From Alligator mississippiensis (Eukaryota > Chordata > Crocodylia > Alligatoridae): DNA of 64,000 nt. Within the stretch, counting starts at the first letter, position 1, and the number at the start of each line of letters is the position of its first letter. Made by a program: the position numbers and the translations under genes. Below the pieces are notes generated by a model that saw only the letters and a program-made list of their open reading frames with translations, ran no database searches and was not told where the DNA came from. The DNA lies in NCBI RefSeq assembly GCF_030867095.1, contig NC_081824.1:252341956-252405955 (forward strand), in the 5' to 3' direction. Below, piece after piece: positions 1-9,550 of the stretch.

Positions 1-760
1 TTGCAGTAAATCCACAAAGGAAACAAGTGCATCTCATTAAAGAAAATGAACATGTCTTTATTTCTCCAGCTCTTCCCTAATACAACTCTCCAGGAAAGCT
101 CAAAATCTTAGAGACCATGAAGTTTTATAGGCTTTTTTTTTTTTCCTTTTTGTTTAGAAAATTCTCTAGAAACTGTTACAGGTTTAAAAGTCTTCATGGA
201 ATTCATCCTGATGTGAATTCTGTGAGAGTCTGTTGCATATCAGTATCCATGGGAGTCCTGTGCGTGTGTTGTATGCTTGGGTCCCACTATGCATAACTGC
301 AAACTGTGTTTGTGTGTGTGTGTGATAAGCTGTTGAAACACAATCAAAACAAAACCAAAACCAAGAAGGTGAGAGGAAATAGCATCTCTCCAGGATTACT
401 TGAATTCCTGCAATGCCTCAGTCTAACTAGACTTATCCTATTTCTTGTCATGTTTATCTGTTGCTCTTATTGTTAGTGGTGTCTTTCATGAGGCTGGCTG
501 CCTGTTAATTGTGAGTTTACTTGGAGTTCACAAGCTTCCCAGTGATCTAAGTGCCATTCTGTGCAAATCCTTAGCAGCGTAATAGCTTATGTCTGCAGTG
601 AAGTGCCTGCACTCTTCTGTTGTTGAGGTAGTTAACTGCTCTAGGAGCCCTTTTCCTACCTGTTCTCTTCCCTTAGGACAGCTGTTGTCAACTATTAAAG
701 GGTTACAACCTAGAATTGCCTTTTCTTCTAGGCCAATATAGCTACAACCTGGAATTGCCA
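1..760. other. Non-coding DNA, no gene seen
   Basis: I see no coding region with recognisable similarity. There is a short (TG)n tract at about 311-324 and a poly-T run near 129-140. A 17-base phrase (TACAACCT, one variable base, GAATTGCC) occurs twice, near 695 and 742, as a small imperfect direct repeat. Confidence 0.5.
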
Positions 761-761
761 T

Positions 762-1065
762 TAGAGGGTTAAGGCACCTCTTGCTAGACTCAAGGCACCC
801 CTTGGAAAATGCCAGTTGTTAGCTTTCACGTTTCTTGACTACAGAAAAATACCAAGAGCCAGTTTTCTGTTGCAGAGATCTCAGAAATACCACAATAGGC
901 CAGAATGTTTTTGAGGCTATGGATTCCTACTTGAAATCTCTGGGTTTATCTTGTGAATCACGTATAAGTGTTTTTTGCACACCTAACAGGGCTAATATTG
1001 TGGTGCATCCTTAAAAGGCTCTTGTGGCACCCTGGGGTGTCACAATACCTGGTTAAGAACTGCTG
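762..1065 (-). mobile_element. Degenerate hAT-like MITE
   Basis: The right end, read on the minus strand, begins CAGCAGTTCTTAACCAGG and runs into text about a gene-sized 'CACCCCAGGGTGCCAC' phrase. That is the usual appearance of Charlie-type hAT ends. The left side has the matching 'GGCACCCCTTGG' phrase. No clean 8-bp target duplication is visible, so the left edge is approximate. There is no transposase. Family assignment rests on the look of the terminal sequence only. Confidence 0.4.
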
Positions 1066-1817
1066 CCCTAGTACAATTAAACTGAATTCCAGGGAGCTGT
1101 TTCAGTGTAGCTGGGAGCAGATGGTAGCTCCATTGGTCTTACTGCCATGCCAGATTGTCAGACATCTAATAAACCAAATGTGCCTTCCTAGTTTCAGACT
1201 GCAAGTTCTTCTTAGGTAAGAAAAATTACCTGATTGAGCAAACTGAATGGGTCCCTAAATATCAGTTTCCTCTGACAGTGTCACTCCCTTCTTGGGCATC
1301 CTACCAACCTCCAACAGTAACTGCTGCCTACAGAAGAGTTGTTCTCACATGTTATAAAAATTTGTGACAAGTGACCAGGACTATTTTGTGAGCTCTCAGG
1401 TACATGATCTCAGCAACATACTGGTAACATAACTTATTTGAGCAATCTTTTTTGAGGTTTGAGAATCCTCTGGAGTCTCTGAAAATAGGCTTTAACTGTT
1501 GGTTATAAAAGGATTTTCCCACTCATGAAAGCTTGCTTTTCCTCTAAAAATGTTTTGGGTTTTCCATGGCAAAAATGTTTAGGTTTCAAGGTTTTAAATT
1601 TTTTTTCCTATGAAAATGCTGATGACTTATTTATTTTAACATAATGTAAATTTTATTTTTTCTATAAAGATTTTAGTATAATCAGAACCACTCAGAAAGA
1701 TTTTTTTGACCAGCTACAAATGTATATGTTGCTTATACTTCTTTTGATGAACTGTTTACTAATAATGTCTGTGCTGCTCCTGGCCTTCTCACTTTGGGTC
1801 TTTGCTGTCTGTGGTGT
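1066..1817. other. Non-coding DNA, AT-rich in part
   Basis: No gene or clear repeat is recognised. The stretch 1540-1690 is AT-rich and has short T and A runs. Confidence 0.4.
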
Positions 1818-1825
1818 GTGATTGA

Positions 1826-2646
1826 CAGGGATCCAGGTTTTCCATTTACCATGGAAGAATAGAGAAAACCACGGATTTTCCTTTTTTATCAGAGAATACA
1901 TGGATTTCTCCTTGTAGCAGAGAAACCCACAAATTCCCTGCTTTTGCAAACAGCTCTGCAGACTGGTTGAGCTCTAGCCTGCAAGAGCTATCTGCAAACA
2001 GGGTGGGAAACTCCCAGCCCTGCCCAGAAGGGGAGGGGCAGGGGAAGGGCAGGCCTGAGGCTCTCAGTCAGCCACAGGTCTGCTCAGCTCAGCTTCACTG
2101 GAGCATTAGGTAAGTGGGGCTTGTAGGGGGCTGGGGGTCCCTCTGGCAGGGTTGGGGGGTTGCAGGTCATGGCTGAGGGCACTGGCTGGGCTGGTGGGGA
2201 GCCAGCCCCAGCCCCACCCAAGCAGGCAGCTGCAGTGGGGGAGCCGTCTCCATACTGCTTCTGCTGCAGCTGCCTGCTGTTGGGGGCAGATAGCTACAGA
2301 CTTGGGTCCCTGTCCCCATAGGCCTGGCAGCTGGGGGGCCCCTCTAGCAGAGCTAGGGGGAAGGGGCTGTGGGTGGTGGGGCAAGAGGCATGAGTACGGC
2401 AGGGAGTCTGCTGTGGGGGCAGAGGGGCACCAGCAGGGCTGGGGGAGGCATTGGGGAGGAAAGTGAGGGGCACAACCAGGGCTGAGGAAAGCATTGAGGG
2501 GAGGGGAGGGGCACCAGCAGGGCTAGGGGGGCTGCAGGGGGCTTTTAATTTTAGTAACGGATTTTGGGGATTTTATCAGAGAATTTGCGATTTTTGTCAG
2601 AGAGTTTGTGAATTTTTTTTTTTATCAGAGAAAACCAGAATCCCTG
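1826..2646. mobile_element. Non-autonomous hAT element (family A, copy 1)
   Basis: The element begins CAGGGATCCAGGTTTTC and ends with the near-inverted copy GAAAACCAGAATCCCTG. It is flanked by GTGATTGA (1818-1825) and GTGATTGG (2647-2654), a 7-of-8 match as expected for a hAT target duplication. The outer 100-150 bases are AT-rich and repeat a 'TTATCAGAGAA' phrase. The middle (about 1980-2540) is GC-rich and contains a perfect 14-bp inverted repeat (GCAGGCAGCTGCAG) near 2223-2277. No transposase is encoded, and the open frames on both strands of the GC-rich core have no recognisable product. A second, longer copy lies at 44116-45577. Confidence 0.8.
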
Positions 2647-2972
2647 GTGATTGGTCACATCATGTGGTTTTGTTCCTGTTTCTGACTGAATTATTGAAAT
2701 GTTTTACCCAGAGGAATAGCAAAAAAACCCAAGTCCTTTTCTTGGTATGTTATTTTGGACATGTAAAAGAACATCCGTTCCTTAACCAGTGGTTCACAGA
2801 ACAGAACTGAAGTGCATTTTTTGTGAGCACAGCCTCAGACTGTTCAAACCAACTCTAATACAGGAGGTGCAAATGAAAAAATGATCTGTCATCCCAGATG
2901 AATCCCAGTAGGATTGCCACCACCTAATGGAGGGCTGCATCATTGGATATTTACTCTATCATTACACCCAGA

Positions 2973-3435
2973 GAGCGCATCTCCACAAACAGGAAAGTGA
3001 GTTTCCCTGGGGACAAACAGCACAGGGACAATATGTACAGCTGTTACTTGTCCCCAGGGAACTCCCATACACGTGCACTCTGGTACATGTCATGTTGCTC
3101 CAGGTGGGGTAGGGGAGGCTGGGGCCAGCACCTGGGATGGCCCCAACAGCCTTACCTGGGATCCTGGGGGCCTCCGGTGGCTGCAGCTGCCATGATCCAG
3201 AGTGGCTCCAGCCAGCCAGGATCAAGTTCTGGGTAGTGCATGCTGCCACCATTTGCACTGCCCTGCTTTTTTTAGGCGCAGGTTTTTTTGACACAGATTT
3301 CCCAGTGTCAGCTCCCCCCCCCCTTGCAAATTAGCAGCATAGAAAATGCCTGCATGTGTGGTACATGCAGTGTGCAGCACTGCAGACAGGTCTGCAGCAT
3401 TGCATACCACACGTGCACACTCATCTGTATGTGCC
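2973..3435 (+). mobile_element. hAT-like MITE (family B, copy 1)
   Basis: This stretch is homologous to the reverse complement of 25983-26392. Shared phrases in order include TTGTCCCCAGGGAAC, GGTGGGGTA, GAGTGGCTCCAG, GTAGTGCATGCTG and GCAGGTTTTTTTGAC. The outer edges are degenerate and related to a GGCNNNNTCCACAAGAG / CCAGACGAG terminal pattern seen more clearly in the second copy. There is no coding potential, and edges are good to about 20 bases. Confidence 0.55.
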
Positions 3436-4399
3436 CAGAGACTCCAGTGGGAGTTAGGGGTATTAGGATTGAACCATAACTGAATGTATTTTCTGGGATG
3501 ACACTGTTTCACTGTAGTTGCTGGCTGCTTGATGCAAGCATGGATGCCTGAAGTTCTACAAAGTCTTGGGGCTTCTACTATGGTCCAACTGAGCCACACC
3601 ATTTCACTGTGCACAATGCTGAATGACTTCTCAAAACTCCTGTGCAGCTGCAGCAACCAACAATTTCCATAGCAGTTGAAAGTGCTAAGCCAGGGGTGGG
3701 CAAAATACAGCCCACAGGCTGGATCTGGCCCACAGCAGTCTTTATTCAGCCTGCAGTGGGTACCTCAGTTCCTTGGCACAGGCACAGTCTAGCTGTGGTG
3801 CATCCTGCTACCCCCTGAATATGCAGTGGGACTGGGGCTGGGGAAGCCCTGCAACTGGGCTGCCTTCCTAAACAGCCCAGGTGGCAGGTGGCTCCTTTCA
3901 GCAGCTGCTGCCGCTGGCCCCAGCCTGGCAGTATTGGCAGGGACCCGCACTGCACAGCCCTGACCTGGTGTGGTCTGCGCCAGCTCTTGGCTTACCCATC
4001 TGGGCTCAGTAGCTGTGGAGCAGAACAAAAACCTGTTGCTCAGCATGGCGGGGAAACCAGCCCCTCTCCCTCCCCCTTTTGCTGCCAGGTTCCTTCTGCA
4101 GCCACCCAGAACCCATGCAGGGCTGCCCTGCATCTGCTCTGCACTGCCACCACTGCCTCATGGGGCAACCTGGGGGCAGTGGGGACAGCAGCAGAGATAC
4201 AGGGCAGCCCTGCGCAAGCTCCAGGTGGCTACAGCAGGGAACTGCTGGCAGCAGGAAGGGCAGAAGCTGCTTTCTCCCCACACTGAGTAACAGCTTTTGT
4301 GCTGGGCCACAGCTGCACAGCCTGAGAGGGTAAGCCCAGAGCAGGTGTGGGGCACAGGGGGTGTGGTGGGAGAAACCTCCCTAAGGTCCATTGTCTAGC

Positions 4400-4989
4400 T
4401 GTAATTTGATTGACAGACAACGCGGGTAAAGAAAGACAGCTGTTTATTTGCTCAAGCAAAGACCATAAAGCCAGCAAAAGGCAAAATGGCCCCCCCTCAA
4501 GGGTGAGGCGATCTTTTATACTTTTTATAACAAAGCAAGACTATATGGTTAACAAAAAGCAATACTTGGGGCGGTGCTCTATAAATCTTTGTAACAGCAT
4601 ATTTCCATTAAGCTGAACTAGCACTTTTTAAAAGCTAAAAGTTAAGTAACAGTAACATTATGTTAGCAAAACCTTACACAGTAGAAGATATTTCTTAAGG
4701 ACACAACCAGTAAGCTCAAACAATGGTTTCTCTGTTTTATCTTACTTTTAGCTGTAGCTGATTTTTTTTAGCACACAGACACAGATTTACTTTTTAACTC
4801 AGAAAATGCTTGTTGCAGTTAAAATGATTATTTGACACAAGCAAAGGCCTAGCTATCATTCTGCCTTGTGGTTAGCTGCATTACTAGGCCACAGGTCATG
4901 CCTTGTATTCAGCTGTAAAGCTAATACTTCTTAAAAATCCAAATTATTGTAAACCTAACAGTATGCTTTCAGAAAACTATTCTATTTCA
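4400..4989 (-). mobile_element. Solo LTR of an endogenous retrovirus
   Basis: On the minus strand this reads as a retroviral-type LTR of about 590 bp: an AT-rich U3, a TATA-like box near the 3' third (TATAAAAAGTATAAAAG), then an AATAAA polyadenylation signal (GCAAATAAACAGCTG) and a short U5 ending in CA. It begins with TG. No internal gag, pol or env region adjoins it, so it is a solitary LTR. It lies inside the hAT element at 3691-6068 and is therefore younger than that insertion. I could not find a convincing 4-6 bp duplication at its edges, so the limits may be off by several bases. The family is not identified. Confidence 0.65.
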
Positions 4990-5354
4990 GGGTAATGACA
5001 AACCTGCGCACTACAGGGGTCAGGGCTGTGCAACACGGGTCCCTGCTAGTACCACGGAGCTGGAGCGGTGGCGGCAGCAGGAAGGAGTTGCCATCACCTG
5101 GGCTGCCTAGAAAGGCAGTCCAGCTGCAGAGCTGCCCCAGCCCTGGTGTGTGCCCAGGGAGCAACAGGAAGCACCATGGGCAGGGAGTGCAGAGCAGGCG
5201 TGGGGCAAGCCTGGTTGGGGCTGTGTGTGGGTTTTGGCTGTTCTGCTCTGATGGGGGTGAGTCCAGAGCAGGCACAGGGTGTACTGGGGTGCATGGGCTC
5301 CTGGCTGTTTGCAGGGTGGGGGTGGGTGCTGTCTGGCTCAGGGGGGCACACACA

Positions 5355-5700
5355 GGAGACTTCCATGCATGTCCCACCATACCCATAAACCCTCCCCTGC
5401 AAACCTCACAACCACACCCTCCCCCACACAATCTCACACCCCACCAGCATTGCACCCACCCACACCCTCCCCACATGCACTCCCACACACACGCACACAC
5501 ACACCCATGTACCTCTAAGGGGAGCCCCACTCACTGTGTGCACACACTCCACCACATATGCACCCACCTCCCCACACACTCCCCTAGCCACCCTCCCCCT
5601 CCCCACACCCCACAAACCCCACTCCCACACATCCCCACAAACACCCCCCAGAAACCCTATACCCCCCACCCCTCCACACTCCCCTACAATATACAAGAGT
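5355..5700. repeat. CA/CCA-rich low-complexity tract
   Basis: This is a degenerate, almost G-free run of CACAC, CCCCACA and CACCC phrases on the plus strand. It creates long spurious Pro/His/Thr-rich open frames on one strand and Val/Gly-rich ones on the other. It lies in the core of the family C hAT element. Confidence 0.8.
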
Positions 5701-6076
5701 AAGACTTCATTTTGAGCTATTATGCAATCACCTGTATAGACACCACACAAACACACACATATCAGGACAAAAATATTTTTAAAAATACAATTAAAATATG
5801 TTATTGTCAATGTTTGATTTTTAGTATATAATTTGTTTTTTTTCCAGTTCCAAGATGGCAAACTACCTTCCCGAAAGGAGTACTTCTGGGGGGAAGTGGG
5901 GGGCACTTCCAGTGGCAAAGGTCAGGGGTTAGGAGGTGGGACTTCCAGTCACAAGATGGTGGCCAGGGGGCAGGGCACCTGTCATGGGGTGGGGCTACCC
6001 TTGCAGCCCTTGACAGCCCACTAAAATTTGTTAGGTGGCTCTCCACCCAAAATAATTGCCCATCCCTGTGCTAAGC

Positions 6077-7125
6077 ACTTTCAGAGATGGTGCATTTTGC
6101 AAGCCCAGGTCTAAGTGCTAAGTAGCTGCCTAAGCAGCTGTTATTGGCTCATGAAACCAAAACAAACATACCTTTATTTTTGGCATTCCTTGAGGTTATG
6201 ACATTGCTGATACCAACTCCCATTCATTGCATAGAATGTTTAATAGATATAGGACAGATTATGGTGATCCATGTTCATGTGGTTGTGGAGTCCTGGTCCT
6301 CCACACCCACCAGAGAGAACAATAGGACAATACTAGAGGTGTGATAATAAGGGTTGGACAGCTCCTGCAGGTGGGTTAGATTACAACCCAAACTATGCCT
6401 GCATGTGTTCCCCTTTCTTTCATGCTACAGTCCTCTTTGAGTCTAGGCTGTTCATGGAGTTAGTGTGGTTAAGGTGTCCAGACACCTATGTTCCCCACTC
6501 TGACTACCAGGGACCTTCTTACTAATGAGTCAACTGAGGGTGGCCTTTGACACAGGTCCAGAGTAAGGTTTGAATTCACACCTCTAGACCTCTTAGCCAT
6601 GCCTTAACACACGGTGCCATCAGATCCCCTGGCTAGTTAGAGAAACTTTGACCTAATCCACATTACTGAGAGACATGGTACATGTTACTTGGAATGCGGA
6701 AGTGGATTAAAACACAAAAATAATGCCTAGTTTATTATAATCTATGAAGAGATTAATAGCTTTATTTTGCTGTAAACCAGTGAAAAATTAATGGTAAAAA
6801 ACATCCAATGTGTAATAACTCTAATAACAAGAAAGTTTTTCCTAATAAAGTCCCTTGTCAATTGGCAAGCAGAAAGTTGATTATACCAAGTATCAACTGA
6901 TTTATTTGAAGCCAATGTTCAATGTGCAACAAGCCAAAAAAAAAAGTCAAAATACAGAAGAGTAATGAGGGATTTGCAACATTTTTTGCATGAACAGGGT
7001 TCTCATTATTAGTATTCCAGAAGCTGAAGAATATGCTGTTGGCTGGTTACTTGCTGTTCATTCTGGAATCTACAGAATTGATGGTAGCAGTTTCACTCTT
7101 CTGCAACTCATTTCAAAAGTGAAGT
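6077..7125. other. Non-coding DNA
   Basis: No gene seen. The stretch 6450-6610 has a faint resemblance to tRNA-derived SINE 3' parts ('CACACCTCTAGACCTCTTAGCCATGC'-like text), too weak to call as a family member. Confidence 0.35.
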
Positions 7126-7129
7126 GGAT

Positions 7130-9240
7130 GAACCAATTTGAGAGGGGAGCATTTAGTATTGCTATCTCAACAGAAGAAGGAGATATATCAGCTTCTTAAG
7201 GCTAAAGCCAAAGCTCAAAAGAGGGTCTGGGAAATCAAAAATCAACAATGGATTGGAGATCCAAAATCAAGGAGATCCATCTCTATGATGACACACATGA
7301 CATGCATAGCTTTTTCTAGGCCATGAAGGCCACATATATCCCAGCTTCTCACGGTCCTACTTTCTTGCAATCACAGGATGTCTCAATGCTCTTCAAAGAC
7401 AATGAATCTATCCAAGCTAGATGGAAAGAACACTTGGAGACACTCCTGAACTGTGAGTCCACTGTGGCAGATACCACCATCAAATCAATCCCCCATTACC
7501 CTGAAAAAGGATTCCAAACCTCCTATCCTAGAAGAAATTTGGTGTGTCAGAGGAAACCAAGAACAACAAGGCCGTTGGACCAGATGGCATACCTACTGAA
7601 TTCTACAAAACTGGTGGTAATAAACTGGTACTGAGACCCCACAAATTTATTCTACACATTTGGAACAATGAAGAAATCCCTGGGGACCTGAGAAATGCCA
7701 ACATCATGACTATCTTCAAGAAAAGAGATAAGTCTGTGTGTAGGCACTATTGAGATATCACCCTCCTTTCCACAGCAGGGAAGTCCTTGCTCACATCTTC
7801 CTGAACTGTCTTTTACCTTTTGCAGAGGAAGTCCTGCTGGAATCTCAGTGTGGTTTCAGACCATCCCATGGAGCAATTGACATGATCTTTGTTGTCCACC
7901 AGGTCCAATAAAAGTGATAGGAACAACACCAAGACCAGCATAAGGCCTTCATTGACCTCACTAAGATCTTTGACTCCATCAGTCGTGAAGCCCTGTGGAA
8001 AGTACTGGCCAGATTTGGATGTCTGGAAAAGTACATCAAGATCCTAAGCCTTTTCCAAAATGGTCCATGGACTGCGACCATTCTGTGTAGCAGACTGGAG
8101 CTAGATCCATTTGTCCTCTGACCTGGAGTCAAGCAAGATGGTGTCATTGCCTCAACTCTGTCCATTGTTTGACAGTCATCTTGGTTCTCATTAAGGACTA
8201 CCTTCCTTCTGGAATTGACACAGAATACCAAATGGATGGAGGGCTCTTCAATCTGGGACATTTTTGCTCAAAGACCAAAGTACTCAAAAACAACCATCCT
8301 TGACTTTTAATATGCCAATGACTGTACCATCCTTGCACACACTGAGGAAAACATCTAGACCATGCTGGATCTTTTTGGAGAAGCCCGCTGAACTTCTGAC
8401 CCTCTCTCTCAACTTCAAAAAGACTAAAGTGCTCTGGGCCATGGATCCATGAATGTGACCTTCCCTCCACAAATTACCATCAAGGGAAAGACCCTGAAGG
8501 TAGTCAAGCTCTTGCCCAACCTCAGTAGCCACCTCTCTCACAGTGAACAGCGAGGAGCTCCAGCACAGGATCCAGTGCACAAGTGCCTCCTTTGGGAAAT
8601 TGCTTTCATGTGTCTTTATTCATTGCAGTCTCTGGAAAGACACCAATATTCAGGTCTACAATGCAGTCATCATCCTCACTCTCCTCTACAGATGTGAAAC
8701 ATGAGTGACCATTGTCATATTGTTGTCATCTCAAGAGCCTGTAGAGGTGTCACCAGTGATACTTCCAGAAAAATCCTCCACATCGAATAGGAAGATTCCA
8801 CAAACACCAACATCCTTGCCAAAGTCGATGTTACCAGCACTGAGTCAGTGTTCCTCAAGTACCAACTTTGCTGGACCAGACATTGTGTGCGGATACCTGA
8901 CTCTTGACTCTTAAAACAAGTGCACTACTCCCAGCTTAGTAATAGCCTGAGTGGCCAGAGGAAACACTACAAGAACACGTTGAAGGCATACCTCAATAAA
9001 ATGGATTCTGACATCAAGACTTGGGAGGAGTTGACTGCTGACCGACTCCAATGGTGCAGCAACTTCAACCAAGCAGCTGACTGTTTTAAGATAAAGTGTC
9101 TCACCTTAGAAGCAAGGAGAGATCAGAGGAAGGAAAAGGAGAGAAATCCTGGCCTATGGCCTACCCTCCCCTGTGAAAAGACCAGCAACTTCTGCAGATG
9201 GTCTGTGGCTCAAGAGCTGGACTCTTAAGTAATCTCAAGA
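7130..9240 (+). mobile_element. Decayed LINE, RTE-like reverse-transcriptase remnant
   Basis: Translated pieces in shifting frames follow the order of a LINE ORF2 from before the RT to near the C-terminus. A region before the RT has RARWKEHLETLLN-like text (7400-7450). The block NNKAVGPDGIPTEFYKTGG lies at 7550-7615, followed by MTIFKKRDKSVCRHY. GFRPSHGAIDMIF is near 7855, and AFIDLTKIFDSISREALW (7945-8000) precedes KVLARFGCLEKY. Near 9035 is a C-terminal ELTADRLQW block. The order and wording fit the RTE/BovB-related group; the exact clade is uncertain. Stops and frameshifts are frequent and there is no open ORF2. The YXDD active-site box could not be recognised. No apurinic endonuclease domain was seen upstream, so the copy is 5'-truncated and old. 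Confidence 0.7.
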
Positions 9241-9274
9241 CCTATCAATGAGCCATGGTAGAGATCATCCTTGA

Positions 9275-9356
9275 GTGGAGGGGTTGCTGACAAGATGCAG
9301 AGGACTAGAATAGATGACTTTGTGAGGCTTCTTCCAGCCTTACATGATCCTATGTC
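9275..9356 (+). mobile_element. CR1-type LINE 3' tail
   Basis: The text GACTAGAATAGATGACTTTG, then a 'GGCTTCTTCCAGCCTTACATGATCCTATG'-type ending, matches the 3' end of CR1 (GACTAGATGACCTCNTGAGG, TCCCTTCCAGCCCTA, octamer tail). It directly follows the RTE-like LINE and may be an independent short insertion. Confidence 0.55.
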
Positions 9357-9377
9357 TACAAGGTCAATAGCCTGGGG

Positions 9378-9542
9378 CAGTGGTTTTCAACCTGTGAACC
9401 CCTGGGGATCTACAGACTATGTCTAAAGATGACTGTGATAAATCAAAAATATGTGAATGCCTACACTTACAATTTAAAAGGGTCTGAACATCCATTCAAA
9501 ATTTTTAGGGGTCTGTGAATGAAAAAAGGTTGAAAACCATTG
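9378..9542 (+). mobile_element. Short hAT MITE (family D, copy 1)
   Basis: Terminal inverted repeats are CAGTGGTTTTCAACCT and AGGTTGAAAACCATTG. The flanks GCCTGGGG (9370-9377) and GCCTAGGT (9543-9550) match at 6 of 8 positions, as expected for an aged hAT target duplication. At 165 bp there is no coding capacity. An inverted relative is at 34660-34831. Confidence 0.8.
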
Positions 9543-9550
9543 GCCTAGGT

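Larger units (their letters stand above)
3691..6068 (+). mobile_element. Large non-autonomous hAT element (family C, copy 1)
   Basis: The left end is CAGGGGTGGGCAAAATA and the right end is a matching inverted copy finishing GCCCATCCCTG. The flanks are a perfect 8-bp target duplication, TGCTAAGC, at 3683-3690 and 6069-6076. The 2378-bp length is inflated by a solo LTR at about 4400-4989. Two segments of the core, about 3795-3975 and 5000-5165, are inverted copies of each other, so the core is fold-back in type. A CA/CT-rich tract lies at 5355-5700. Open frames in the core (for example 4995-5702, 235 codons) are compositional and match no known protein. The right part (5700-6068) is colinear with the ends of family C copies at 15979-17144 and 18766-19625. 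Confidence 0.88.

Noticed and set aside
5450-5520. CRISPR-like or tandem array in the CACACA region
   Set aside because: There is no fixed unit or spacer structure; it is low-complexity sequence.
4995-5702. 235-codon plus frame
   Set aside because: It lies in a GC-rich transposon core and a CA-rich tract; its Pro/His/Thr composition is explained by base composition.
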